Of a DNA stretch of 64,000 nt, positions 45,758-54,610 are shown in pieces. The position numbers and the translations under genes are program-made. The stretch covers positions 731,991-795,990 of the forward strand of contig JAHLLG010000002.1 in the NCBI GenBank assembly GCA_020444275.1, in the 5' to 3' direction. Numbering within the stretch: position 1 is the stretch's first letter; every line of letters begins with the position of its first letter. Below the pieces are notes generated by a model. That model had not been told where the DNA came from. It ran no database searches and worked only from the letters and a program-made list of their open reading frames with translations. Source of the stretch: Bacteroidota bacterium (GTDB taxonomy: Bacteria > Bacteroidota > Bacteroidia > Bacteroidales > UBA12077).

Positions 45758-48067
45758 CTACTTTTTGCCTTTGGTATAATCTGTAATATCTGTAGCTATC
45801 TTTAATACTTTAATTGGGTTTCCATCTTCATCAACAATTGGAGTATAGGTAGCAACAAAAACATATTTTTTATCGCCAAACTCTACATGATCGGTCTCTT
45901 TTTTCGAAATACCCTTTCGTAAATCTTTCCAAAACTGTTCTATCTCTTTTTCTTGCGCTTTGGTTAGTTTCATATTATCCGTGTGGTGTGTTCCAACCAG
46001 CTGATCTCTTGTTGTTCCTACCAACTGTAAATAGTTATTGTTTACAGAAATAATATATCCATCCAGATCATATTCAATAACCAGGTTGGCAGAATTCAGC
46101 GCATCTAACAAACCTTGCATTTCGGCACTTCTTCGTGCTGCTTCTTCCTGAGTGGCTTGCAACTCTTCCATGTTTTGGCGCATCTCTTCTTCCTGTGCTG
46201 CCATTTCTTCACTTTGCTGTTGCGATTGCTCTAATAATTGACTTGTACGAATATTAATTTTCGTAGTTGATATGGTTGAAGCAATGCTTTCACCAACTTC
46301 TTCCACGAATTTTATCACATGATCTTCAAACTTGTTAAATCCGGCAAGTTCAACAACACCAAATATTTCATCATTCACTTTTAACGGAACAATTAATAAA
46401 GCACTTGGGACTGATTGACCTAATCCGGATGTAATGTTTATATACTCTTCTGGTAACTCAGTCATGTAAATGGTCTTTTGTTCCTGAACGCAACGTCCAA
46501 TTAAACCAACACCAACTTCAATTCGCTTTTCCATGTATTTCCTTCTCTCATAAGCATAGAAAGAGAGTAGTTCAATAAACACATCGTTTTTATCGTCATC
46601 ATTAATCATGAAAATACCGCCCTGGTTGGCATCAATATATTTTACCAGGTTGGCAATAATATGATAGGAGAACTCTTTCATATCATCTGTATTTTGGCGA
46701 AGTATTTCTCCAAACTTCGCCAATCCTTGTGTTGCCCAGTTCTGCTTCTGATCTTCAAGTTTTCTTTCCTTCTCTTGTTCCTGAGCAATTTTAAGGCTCT
46801 TACGCATTTCTAAGAGTGCATTACCCAATACATCTTTATCGCTGAGTAAATTAAATTCTTTCTCAAGATTTCCTTTGCCAATTTCGCGTGCAAATTCTGC
46901 TGTTTTATTTAATCCATCAATGAGTGTATTTACAGAATTGGCCATTTCACCAATTTCATCTTTGCTTTTTATCTCAATCTTTTTGTTTACATCAATATCC
47001 CCATCGGCTAAATCTTTTAAGATGGTAGTTGTTTTCTTTATCGGTCGAGAAATACTGTGAGCAATTAGCCAGATAATAAAAGCAATTAAAAACAGACCTA
47101 CTACACCTACGATAATTGATCTTGTAAGTGTTGCTTTTTCTTCTGCCATAATAACATCAACAGGAACGGCAAAACCAAAAGACCATGGTGTAGGAGAGTT
47201 CCCAATGTATACCGGTGCATATGATGTCCAGTATTGACGACCGTCGGCACCTTTTCGTGCATTAGAAAACTCCTCGCCATTTTGAATCATTTCCAAAACA
47301 TTTGAATTTTCACCTGATAAATCCTGAATATATTGCCCTACCAATGCTTCATTATCGTGTGCAACAAATTGTCCGTTGTAGGCTATTAAAAATGCATAAC
47401 TACCTTCAATAGGGTGAATATCTTTAATAAGATCCTGAAAGCGTTGTAATTCTAAATCTAAACCTGCAATACCCACAGAAACACCATCTATCATAATTGG
47501 CATGGCAACACTTGTCATTAAAATTTCCTCTTCGCCTGTGTTATAGGTAAAATAGTAAGGATCCATTACATACTCAACTTGCTTTTCAAGAATATCGTAA
47601 TAAGCTCCTTTTGTAAAACCAGCCACTGTATCTAGAATTTCTTCCTTATACTTAATTGCTCCATCAGATCTGTAATATGTTAGTCGTAAACGTCCAAAAG
47701 GTTTTTCCCAGTCGGGCCATATAGCACTTAACTCCCAATTATACCAGGTTGATAGAAAGTTAGGATTTTCCTCAATTAAATGCTCAATCATCTCATTTAA
47801 AACAGTTTTCATCTGATCGGGAGGTAAATTCTTATAGATTTTTGAAACATGTGCAAGTGCTCTGGTCATGTTCATATCAACACTTAAGTCGGCTTTGGTA
47901 TAATTGGCATATTCTCTTGCGTATGTCGTTGTCAGCTCCTTTGCATTATCAAAAGCAATACTGTTTAATTTTAAACTTACATAACCCAAAGCTAAAGCAT
48001 AAATAACTGATGATGTGGCCAGAATATAAACCAGCATCTTTGTTTTTAAATTCATCTTAACTTTCAT
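45758..48067 (-). CDS. Cache-HAMP-GAF-PAS membrane sensor without a recognisable output domain
   Basis: A 769-residue protein. Membrane helix (about 10-30), a large periplasmic Cache-type domain (about 35-305, with RLTYYRSDG and GVSVGIAGLDLE), second helix (about 315-340), HAMP (about 340-395, ISRPIKKTTTILKDLADGD), a linker, GAF (about 455-600, VGVGLIGRCVQEQK), coiled coil (EEMAAQEEEMRQNMEELQ) and a PAS domain running to the C-terminus (to ITDYTKGKK). No histidine kinase, GGDEF or methyl-accepting signalling domain follows. An alternative start at codon 5 exists. It may signal through protein contact or lack its own output. Neighbours give no clue. Confidence 0.88.
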   Translation of the reverse strand: MKVKMNLKTKMLVYILATSSVIYALALGYVSLKLNSIAFDNAKELTTTYAREYANYTKADLSVDMNMTRALAHVSKIYKNLPPDQMKTVLNEMIEHLIEENPNFLSTWYNWELSAIWPDWEKPFGRLRLTYYRSDGAIKYKEEILDTVAGFTKGAYYDILEKQVEYVMDPYYFTYNTGEEEILMTSVAMPIMIDGVSVGIAGLDLELQRFQDLIKDIHPIEGSYAFLIAYNGQFVAHDNEALVGQYIQDLSGENSNVLEMIQNGEEFSNARKGADGRQYWTSYAPVYIGNSPTPWSFGFAVPVDVIMAEEKATLTRSIIVGVVGLFLIAFIIWLIAHSISRPIKKTTTILKDLADGDIDVNKKIEIKSKDEIGEMANSVNTLIDGLNKTAEFAREIGKGNLEKEFNLLSDKDVLGNALLEMRKSLKIAQEQEKERKLEDQKQNWATQGLAKFGEILRQNTDDMKEFSYHIIANLVKYIDANQGGIFMINDDDKNDVFIELLSFYAYERRKYMEKRIEVGVGLIGRCVQEQKTIYMTELPEEYINITSGLGQSVPSALLIVPLKVNDEIFGVVELAGFNKFEDHVIKFVEEVGESIASTISTTKINIRTSQLLEQSQQQSEEMAAQEEEMRQNMEELQATQEEAARRSAEMQGLLDALNSANLVIEYDLDGYIISVNNNYLQLVGTTRDQLVGTHHTDNMKLTKAQEKEIEQFWKDLRKGISKKETDHVEFGDKKYVFVATYTPIVDEDGNPIKVLKIATDITDYTKGKK

Positions 48068-48274
48068 CTGTTAAAATATTTTGAAATTTGATTTAAACTG
48101 TTTAAAGATAAGAGCTAGCCCTTATTTAAGCTCACAATGTATGAAAAAAAAATCATTTATTAAAACTTTTCAAATACATTAAGACATGCATATTCTTAAC
48201 AAAACAGAATTCATTCGTAAATACAAAGAGGCATGCAATATTTTATTTTGATATTCAGCCTATTGTTAAAAAAA

Positions 48275-48306
48275 TTGGATAAATAATGTAAGAATTGTTA
48301 TTTTTG
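48275..48306 (+). promoter_or_regulatory. Promoter of fabG
   Basis: ATTG (48274-48277) about 21 bases before the exact -7 box TATTTTTG (48299-48306). Confidence 0.5.
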
Positions 48307-48340
48307 TTTTCTTTAAAATTATTCATAAAAATTTAAACCT

Positions 48341-49087
48341 ATGAAATTATTAGAAGGAAAAACTGCTGTAGTAACTGGTGCTGCTCGAGGTATTGGTAAA
48401 GCGATTGCTTTAAAACTGGCAGAACATGGTGCTCATATTGCATTTACCGATTTAGAATATAATGATGTTGCTAAGGAAGTTGAAAAGCAGCTAAGTGATT
48501 TAGGTGTTAAGGCAAAAGGATATGCTTCAGATGCCAGCAAGTTTGAAGAAACTCAGAATCTGGTTGATGAAATTCAAAAAGAATTTGGAAGTATTGACAT
48601 ATTAGTAAATAATGCTGGTATTACAATGGATACGTTAATGATGCGTATGACAGAGCAACAATGGGATGCGGTAATTGCTGTTAACTTAAAGTCTGTATTT
48701 AACTTTACAAAAGCAGCGCAAAAATATATGCTTAAACAAAAGTCAGGTTCAATTATTAATATGAGCTCTGTGGTTGGTGTTAGTGGGAATGCGGGTCAGG
48801 CAAACTATTCTGCATCGAAGGCTGGTATTATTGGTTTTACCAAATCTGTTGCAAAAGAAGTTGGATCAAGAAATATTCGTTGTAATGCGATTGCTCCGGG
48901 TTTTATTATTACCGAAATGACTGCTAAATTGCCAGATGATGTAAGAAAAGCCTGGGAACAACAAATTCCATTGCGCAGAGGAGGAACTCCTGAAGATGTG
49001 GCAAATACGACATTGTTCTTAGCTTCTGATTTATCAACATATGTGAGTGGGCAGGTCATTAATGTTTGTGGAGCAATGAATACTTAA
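48341..49087 (+). CDS. fabG: 3-oxoacyl-ACP reductase
   Basis: NADPH-dependent SDR that reduces 3-oxoacyl-ACP in fatty acid elongation. 248 residues, the classic FabG length. Motifs: TGAARGIGKAIA (nucleotide binding), LVNNAG with ITMDTLMMRM after it (the FabG-specific stretch), INMSSVVG (catalytic Ser), YSASKAG (catalytic Tyr and Lys) and IAPGFIITEMT. It stands alone, with its own promoter and terminator. Confidence 0.95.
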   Translation: MKLLEGKTAVVTGAARGIGKAIALKLAEHGAHIAFTDLEYNDVAKEVEKQLSDLGVKAKGYASDASKFEETQNLVDEIQKEFGSIDILVNNAGITMDTLMMRMTEQQWDAVIAVNLKSVFNFTKAAQKYMLKQKSGSIINMSSVVGVSGNAGQANYSASKAGIIGFTKSVAKEVGSRNIRCNAIAPGFIITEMTAKLPDDVRKAWEQQIPLRRGGTPEDVANTTLFLASDLSTYVSGQVINVCGAMNT

Positions 49088-49111
49088 TTCAAACTATGAA
49101 ATAAAATACAT

Positions 49112-49146
49112 AAAGCACTTATGAACAATATAAGTGCTTTTTTTAT
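49112..49146 (+). terminator. Intrinsic terminator after fabG
   Basis: AAAGCACTTAT (49112-49122) pairs with ATAAGTGCTTT (49130-49140), followed by T residues. Confidence 0.9.
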
Positions 49147-49223
49147 TATATATCTGGTATTATTTTTGATGTAACAATAAATTAAATTATTTCGTGTTAA
49201 CATTAGTAAATATTTTTTAACGA

Positions 49224-50213
49224 ATGAAGAATCGAGTACTACTTATAATCACCTTGTTTGCTTCTCTTTTTATTTATAGCTGTAATCCCTTAAGCTATAT
49301 AAAAGTAGAGACCATTGTACCTGCAGAAATTGATTTCCCGGGTAATTATAATACTACTGTGTTTGTAAATGTGGCAAATGACCTTAATAATGATGGGGAA
49401 ATTGATACCCTGTTATATAATATTATTACACAGGAAATGAGCTTTGGCTTTATGGATGCCATTCGTTTTTCGGCAGGAATTGACACATCGAAATTTCTGT
49501 ATGTGAAAGGATTTCCACAAAAAGAAAAACTCTATGATCAGGATACTGTTTCGTGGGACTATTTAAAGAATCTATCGGGAAATCGTAATGCAGATATTTT
49601 TGTCGTGCTCGATTCAATGAAATTATCTATGAGCAGTGATATAGGTACAGATTATTATGCTGTTCCTTCCGAATACTATGGATACCGGGAGCTTGCAATA
49701 AATACATACTGGAGCGTTTTCGATTTGTTAACAAAAAAGCGATTAGATAAGTATCATTATGGTGATACGCTTTATTGGGAGGTCCAGTCATATTCAAAAG
49801 TTGAGCTTAATAGAAAAATGCCAAGTGTGGAAAAAACGATTCGCGAAGCTTCTTATTTTGCAGCTAAAGATTATGCAAACAGAATATTTCCGAGTTGGCG
49901 AACCGAAAACAGGATTTATTACCATTTAGGAAATAAAGATTTTGAAAAAGCAGCCGAATATGTAAAAGACTATGAATGGGAGAAGGCCATTAAAATATGG
50001 GAAGAATATGTTGGTGATATCGATAAGGAAATTGCCAGTCGTGCATGCTTTAATTTGGCATTTGCAAACGAAATGTTAGGAAAAATGGATCTGGCAATTG
50101 CCTGGGCCAAACAATCCAAATCCATTAAAGATAAAACACGTACTCGGTATTATATAGCTCACCTGGAAAGCAGAAAGCAGGAAATGCAGAAACTCAGAAA
50201 ACAGGTTTATTAA
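49224..50213 (+). CDS. DUF6340 family lipoprotein
   Basis: A 329-residue predicted lipoprotein: hydrophobic leader ending LFIYSC, with Cys20. The mature start ETIVPAEIDFPGNYNTTVF matches my memory of DUF6340. A central domain is followed by a C-terminal TPR-like helical region (EWEKAIKIWEEYVGDIDKEIASRACFN onward is spread over about 80 residues). Function unknown; probably a surface or periplasmic scaffold. It precedes the M48 protease gene by 72 bases, with a good promoter in between. Confidence 0.75.
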   Translation: MKNRVLLIITLFASLFIYSCNPLSYIKVETIVPAEIDFPGNYNTTVFVNVANDLNNDGEIDTLLYNIITQEMSFGFMDAIRFSAGIDTSKFLYVKGFPQKEKLYDQDTVSWDYLKNLSGNRNADIFVVLDSMKLSMSSDIGTDYYAVPSEYYGYRELAINTYWSVFDLLTKKRLDKYHYGDTLYWEVQSYSKVELNRKMPSVEKTIREASYFAAKDYANRIFPSWRTENRIYYHLGNKDFEKAAEYVKDYEWEKAIKIWEEYVGDIDKEIASRACFNLAFANEMLGKMDLAIAWAKQSKSIKDKTRTRYYIAHLESRKQEMQKLRKQVY

Positions 50214-50249
50214 AGCGTTTCATATCCATTTTAATTGATAGCTTTTTAT

Positions 50250-50257
50250 TACATTTG
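50250..50257 (+). promoter_or_regulatory. -7 box of the M48 protease-cinA operon
   Basis: TACATTTG, an exact TAnnTTTG match 28 bases before the ATG at 50286. Confidence 0.5.
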
Positions 50258-50285
50258 ACTGCTCAAAAATAAAAAGCTCATAATT

Positions 50286-51527
50286 ATGGTTCAAATCATA
50301 AGCTATTTGATATTTGGGATACTAATCTTCGATTATCTCCTAAATCAATTTCTAGACTATTTAAATGCAACAAAACGTAGCTCTGAACTACCTGATGAAC
50401 TCAAAGGTATTTATGACAGCGAAAAGTATAAAAAGTCGCAGGAATATGATAAAACCAATCATAATTTTTCTATAGTTACCAGCACTTTTAATCTTGTACT
50501 AATATTGGTTTTTCTTTATTTGTCGGGATTTGCTTATGTGGATGATATAGCTCGTTCAATTGCAGAAAATACGATCTTCATTGCGTTAATATTTTTTGGT
50601 ATCATTATGTTTGCCTCTGATATATTGCATATTCCTTTTGATATATACGACACATTTGTAATTGAAGAGAAATTTGAATTTAACAAAACAACTCCTAAAA
50701 TATTTATTTTAGATAAAATTAAAGGATGGATTTTATCTGCAATCATTGGAGGTGGGCTGCTTGCTCTTATTGTTTGGTTTTATAAGGTTGTAGGTGACTC
50801 TTTTTGGATTTACGCATGGATTGCTATAAGTCTGTTTATGATTTTTATGACCATGTTTTATACATCGCTCATTCTTCCATTATTTAACAAGCTAACACCT
50901 TTAGAGGAAGGAGAACTAAAAAACGAAATCACCTCATTTGCATTGAAAGTTGGTTTTCAGCTCGAAGATGTGTTTGTTATGGATGGTTCCAAACGAAGTT
51001 CGAAAGCCAACGCTTTTTTTAGTGGTTTGGGCAAAAAGAAAAAAATCGTACTCTTCGATACGTTAATCGAGAAATTAACCAAAGAAGAGATAACAGCCGT
51101 TTTAGCACATGAAATCGGACATTATAAGAAAAAACATACGCTAATATCATTAAAGACATCGATCATTCAAACCGGGTTTACCCTTTATATTTTATCACTT
51201 TTTGTTGGTAATCCGGCATTATCAAAAGCTCTGGGTTCGGATATTCCAAGTTTTCACCTGGGACTAATAACCTTTGGTATTTTATATAGTCCTATTTCAA
51301 CCATTATCGGATTATTTATGAATGTGATATCGCGAAAAAACGAATATGTAGCCGATCAATATGCGGCGGAGCATTATAAAGGAGAGCATTTGCAGAATGC
51401 GTTAAAAAGGCTTTCGGTTAATAACTTATCAAATCTTACCCCACATCCGGTATACGTGTTCTTTAATTATTCGCATCCGCCATTGTTGCAGCGATTAAAG
51501 TTCATAGACAAATTCAGAAAACAATGA
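50286..51527 (+). CDS. M48 family zinc metalloprotease, Ste24/CAAX-prenyl-protease type
   Basis: A 413-residue inner-membrane protease with about six to seven membrane segments. The zinc site is HEIGH at residues 275-279 (His275, Glu276, His279), and the third ligand lies in NEYVADQYAAE about 80 residues later, as in Ste24. The region between ends the family's helices. Likely acts in membrane-protein quality control; prenylation substrates are not expected in bacteria. The ATG of cinA overlaps its stop by four bases, indicating translational coupling. Confidence 0.92.
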   Translation: MVQIISYLIFGILIFDYLLNQFLDYLNATKRSSELPDELKGIYDSEKYKKSQEYDKTNHNFSIVTSTFNLVLILVFLYLSGFAYVDDIARSIAENTIFIALIFFGIIMFASDILHIPFDIYDTFVIEEKFEFNKTTPKIFILDKIKGWILSAIIGGGLLALIVWFYKVVGDSFWIYAWIAISLFMIFMTMFYTSLILPLFNKLTPLEEGELKNEITSFALKVGFQLEDVFVMDGSKRSSKANAFFSGLGKKKKIVLFDTLIEKLTKEEITAVLAHEIGHYKKKHTLISLKTSIIQTGFTLYILSLFVGNPALSKALGSDIPSFHLGLITFGILYSPISTIIGLFMNVISRKNEYVADQYAAEHYKGEHLQNALKRLSVNNLSNLTPHPVYVFFNYSHPPLLQRLKFIDKFRKQ

Positions 51528-52771
51528 AAGCAGAGATCATAACCATAGGTGATGAAATTTTGATTGGACAAACCATTGATACCAATTCGGCATGGATAGC
51601 CAATCAGCTAAATCTTATTGGAATTGATATAACAAAAATTACCTCTATTTCTGACAAGAAAGAAGAAATAATTAAAGCTTTAAATAACGCTAAACAAATT
51701 GTTGATTTAGTTTTGATTACAGGAGGATTAGGTCCAACTGATGATGATATTACCAAGAAAACATTAGCTGAATATTTTAACACGAAACTTGTACAAAACA
51801 CTGAGGTATTGCATCATATTGAACAGTTTGTTATCAAACGAAAAGCATTAATGAACGAGCGCAATATCCGGCAAGCTGATGTTCCGGAAAACTGCACCAT
51901 AATCCATAACGAAATTGGTACAGCTCCGGGAATGTGGTTTAATCAACATGGAAAAACAATAATTTCAATGCCAGGTGTGCCTTTCGAGATGAAACGAATG
52001 ATGGAGAATTCAATTATCCCTGAGTTGGAAAAGAAGCGGGATTCGGTACATATAATTCATAAGGTAATATTAACACAGGGGTGGCCAGAGTCCAAATTGG
52101 CCGAATATTTGGAAGAGTGGGAAGGTCAGCTGCCAAAAGTCATTTCATTAGCCTATTTGCCTTCACCCGGAATTATTAAGCTGCGTTTAACTGCAAAAGG
52201 AGAAAACAAAGCACAATTAGAAGAGTTGATTGACCAGGAAACGAAAAAGTTGGAGAAGATCATACCACAATTAATCTGTGGATACGATGCCGAAAAACTG
52301 GAAGAAATTATAGGAAACCTACTCAAAGAAAGAAAAGAGAACTTAAGTACAGCCGAGAGCTGCACGGGTGGTAATATAGCGCATTTAATCACATCTGTAC
52401 CGGGTAGTTCTGATTACTTTTTAGGTGGTACAGTGGCATACGATAATTCTATAAAACAAAATATTTTACGCGTAACTAAAAGTAATATAGATAATTACGG
52501 TGCTGTAAGTAAACATGTTGTTGAAGAAATGGCAGTAGGAGTAAGGGAACTTTTTAAAACTGATTATGCCGTGGCAACATCAGGTATTGCAGGACCAACA
52601 GGAGGTACCGAAGATAAACCCGTTGGATTAACTTGGATTGCGGTGTGTAGTGCTTCACAAGTAATAAGCAGGAAATTTGTATTTGGCGATCACAGAGGTA
52701 GAAATATTCAAAGAGCCTCTGTTACAGCACTCAACATGTTAAGAAAACTGATACTGGATCAGGAAATGTAA
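51524..52771 (+). CDS. cinA: CinA family protein, nicotinamide-nucleotide deamidase/ADP-ribose hydrolase-like
   Basis: A 415-residue two-domain protein. The N-terminal molybdopterin-binding-fold domain has ITIGDEILIGQTIDTNS and LVLITGGLGPTDDD; the C-terminal CinA domain has STAESCTGG and ATSGIAGPTGG with the substrate-binding serine. Known family activity: recycling nicotinamide mononucleotide to nicotinic acid mononucleotide in the NAD salvage route, plus an ADP-ribose pyrophosphatase activity in some members. The start overlaps the M48 protease stop (four bases). Confidence 0.93.
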   Translation: MKAEIITIGDEILIGQTIDTNSAWIANQLNLIGIDITKITSISDKKEEIIKALNNAKQIVDLVLITGGLGPTDDDITKKTLAEYFNTKLVQNTEVLHHIEQFVIKRKALMNERNIRQADVPENCTIIHNEIGTAPGMWFNQHGKTIISMPGVPFEMKRMMENSIIPELEKKRDSVHIIHKVILTQGWPESKLAEYLEEWEGQLPKVISLAYLPSPGIIKLRLTAKGENKAQLEELIDQETKKLEKIIPQLICGYDAEKLEEIIGNLLKERKENLSTAESCTGGNIAHLITSVPGSSDYFLGGTVAYDNSIKQNILRVTKSNIDNYGAVSKHVVEEMAVGVRELFKTDYAVATSGIAGPTGGTEDKPVGLTWIAVCSASQVISRKFVFGDHRGRNIQRASVTALNMLRKLILDQEM

Positions 52772-52797
52772 TTTTTTGAAAAATTTTTTGTAATATA

Positions 52798-52829
52798 TTT
52801 GATTAATTAAATAAAAATCACGTATTTTG
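52798..52829 (+). promoter_or_regulatory. Promoter of the rpmB-rpmG-DUF4295 operon
   Basis: TTTG (52798-52801) and TATTTTG (52823-52829) with a 21-base spacer; the -7 box is one base short of the full TAnnTTTG. Confidence 0.45.
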
Positions 52830-52870
52830 CGTTCTGTTTGAGAAAATGAGATATAAAAAATCGAAATAAA

Positions 52871-53113
52871 ATGTCACGAATCTGTCAAATAACTGGAAAG
52901 AAAGTAATGGTTGGAAACAATGTTTCCCACTCAAAGAGGAGAACTAAAAGAAGATTCTACCCAAACTTAATGAAAAGAAAATTTTATTTTGAAGAAGAAG
53001 ATCGTTGGGTAACTCTTAAAGTTTCAGCTTCTGGAATGAGAATAATTAATAAAAAAGGCTTAAAAAATGCCTTAGAAGAAGCTAAAGAAAAAGGTTTTAT
53101 TGTTAACTATTAA
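52871..53113 (+). CDS. rpmB: 50S ribosomal protein bL28
   Basis: Small structural ribosomal protein of 80 residues, the usual Bacteroidota length. Starts [20 protein letters not shown], the standard bL28 N-terminus, then [12 protein letters not shown]. First gene of a conserved block bL28-bL33-DUF4295 upstream of ftsY; 18 bases separate it from rpmG. Confidence 0.98.
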   Translation: MSRICQITGKKVMVGNNVSHSKRRTKRRFYPNLMKRKFYFEEEDRWVTLKVSASGMRIINKKGLKNALEEAKEKGFIVNY

Positions 53114-53131
53114 AACAAAGGGGGCTAGGAA

Positions 53132-53317
53132 ATGGCATCAAAAAAAGGTAATAGAGTTCAGGTAATTTTAGAGTGCACTGAGCATAAAAATTCAGGTCAG
53201 CCTGGAACTTCAAGATATATTACAACAAAAAACAAAAAGAATACTACTGAAAGATTAGAGTTGAAAAAATACAATCCTATTCTTAAAAAAGTAACAGTTC
53301 ATAAAGAAATAAAATAA
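53132..53317 (+). CDS. rpmG: 50S ribosomal protein bL33
   Basis: A 61-residue ribosomal protein with the bL33 pattern ([34 protein letters not shown]). The zinc-binding cysteine pairs of some bL33 forms are absent, with only one Cys present, so this is the zinc-free form. The leader before the ATG holds a run of five G residues followed by AGGAA, unusual for the phylum. Confidence 0.97.
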   Translation: MASKKGNRVQVILECTEHKNSGQPGTSRYITTKNKKNTTERLELKKYNPILKKVTVHKEIK

Positions 53318-53324
53318 TTAGATT

Positions 53325-53477
53325 ATGGCTAAGAAAGCAGTTGCAAGTTTACAAACCGGTGCTGGAAGAAATTTTACCAAATGTATTAAAATGGTGAAAT
53401 CCGAAAAAGGAGGATTCCAGTATGTAGAAGAGATGGTACATAACGATAAGCTTAAAGATTTTTTTGCTAAGAAGTAA
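53325..53477 (+). CDS. DUF4295 small protein, possible Bacteroidota-specific ribosomal protein
   Basis: A 50-residue basic protein (ATG 53325, TAA 53475) starting MAKKAVASLQTGAGRNFTK and ending KLKDFFAKK. It lies 7 bases after rpmG and before ftsY, the arrangement I recall for DUF4295 across Bacteroidota. Size, basic charge and operon suggest a ribosomal component; I believe a small extra large-subunit protein (bL38) has been described in a Bacteroidota ribosome structure and that it may be this family, but I am not certain of that link. A strong terminator follows the stop codon. Confidence 0.9.
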   Translation: MAKKAVASLQTGAGRNFTKCIKMVKSEKGGFQYVEEMVHNDKLKDFFAKK

Positions 53478-53498
53478 TTCATATATCACATCATAATA

Positions 53499-53532
53499 AA
53501 AAAAGCTTTCTTCAACGGAAAGCTTTTTTTAT
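53499..53532 (+). terminator. Intrinsic terminator after the ribosomal-protein operon
   Basis: AAAAAAGCTTTC (53499-53510) pairs perfectly with GAAAGCTTTTTT (53518-53529), and the T-run completes it. ftsY is therefore transcribed separately or by read-through. Confidence 0.9.
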
Positions 53533-53555
53533 AGGTGGATTTCATGAATTTGTAT

Positions 53556-53563
53556 TAACTTTA
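53556..53563 (+). promoter_or_regulatory. Possible -7 box of ftsY
   Basis: TAACTTTA, seven of eight positions of TAnnTTTG, 34 bases before the ATG. Confidence 0.35.
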
Positions 53564-53597
53564 GCGACTCATAACCATAATTATATAATCATATCGT

Positions 53598-54548
53598 ATG
53601 GGAACGTTTGGAATTTTTTCGAAAGAGAAAAAGGAAAACCTGGATAAAGGCTTAGAAAAGACTAAGGAGAGTGTATTTAAAAAACTTTCCCGGGCTGTTG
53701 TCGGAAAATCAAAGGTTGATGATGAAGTACTGGATAACCTGGAAGAGGTTCTCATATCATCAGACGTGGGAGTAGATACTACGATAAAGATTATTCAACG
53801 TATTGAGGAGAGAGTTTCCAGCGATAAATACATGGGTACAGAGGAGCTACACGCGATCTTAAAAGAAGAAATTGCAAAATTATTGGAAGAAAATAACTCC
53901 CAGGATTTTGATTTATCATTCAATACAACCGATGGACCTTATGTTATTATGGTGGTGGGCGTTAATGGAGTAGGAAAGACTACAACAATTGGTAAACTAG
54001 CATATCAGTTTAAGAATTTAGGTAAAAAGGTTTATCTGGGTGCAGCAGATACTTTTCGCGCTGCAGCGGTTGATCAGCTTACCATATGGGCCGAACGTGT
54101 TGGTGTGCCCATTGTAAAACAAAGTATGGGATCGGATCCGGCTTCTGTAGCATTTGATGCATTATCATCTGCTAAAGCCAATAATGCAGATATAGTAATT
54201 ATCGATACTGCAGGGCGTTTACATAACAAAGTAAATTTAATGAACGAGCTGGGTAAGATCAAAAAAGTGATGAAAAAAGTAATTCCAAATGCACCGCATG
54301 AAATATTGTTAATTCTTGACGGATCTACAGGACAGAATGCTTTTGAGCAGGCCAAACAATTTACAAATGTTACTGATGTAACAGCTCTTGCTTTAACCAA
54401 GTTAGACGGTACAGCCAAAGGTGGTGTAGCCATTGGTATTTCTGATCAATTTAAAATTCCGGTAAAATATATAGGAATTGGAGAAGGAATGGAGCATTTG
54501 CAAGTATTTAACAGAAAGGAATTTGTTGATTCATTGTTTTCTAACTAG
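53598..54548 (+). CDS. ftsY: Signal recognition particle receptor FtsY
   Basis: GTPase that docks ribosome-SRP complexes at the membrane. 316 residues; the A domain is short, as in many Bacteroidota, and the NG core starts near residue 20. G1 is GVNGVGKTTTIGKLAY (from about 121), followed by GAADTFRAAAVDQL, the IIDTAGRLHNKVNLM box (G3), and LTKLDGTAKGG (G4). It sits between the ribosomal-protein operon and rimO. Confidence 0.97.
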   Translation: MGTFGIFSKEKKENLDKGLEKTKESVFKKLSRAVVGKSKVDDEVLDNLEEVLISSDVGVDTTIKIIQRIEERVSSDKYMGTEELHAILKEEIAKLLEENNSQDFDLSFNTTDGPYVIMVVGVNGVGKTTTIGKLAYQFKNLGKKVYLGAADTFRAAAVDQLTIWAERVGVPIVKQSMGSDPASVAFDALSSAKANNADIVIIDTAGRLHNKVNLMNELGKIKKVMKKVIPNAPHEILLILDGSTGQNAFEQAKQFTNVTDVTALALTKLDGTAKGGVAIGISDQFKIPVKYIGIGEGMEHLQVFNRKEFVDSLFSN

Positions 54549-54610
54549 TGCTAATAAGTTAACCAATATAGAAGCCTGTTGGTACGAACCTTCAGGTTTT
54601 GTTTTTATTT

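Noticed and set aside
54074-54433. Minus-strand 119-residue open frame inside ftsY
   Set aside because: Shadow of the conserved GTPase domain; no independent evidence.
54572-54600. Hairpin in the ftsY-rimO gap as a strong terminator
   Set aside because: The stem is broken by a mismatched TT/TT pair and the T-tract is interrupted; only mentioned under rimO.
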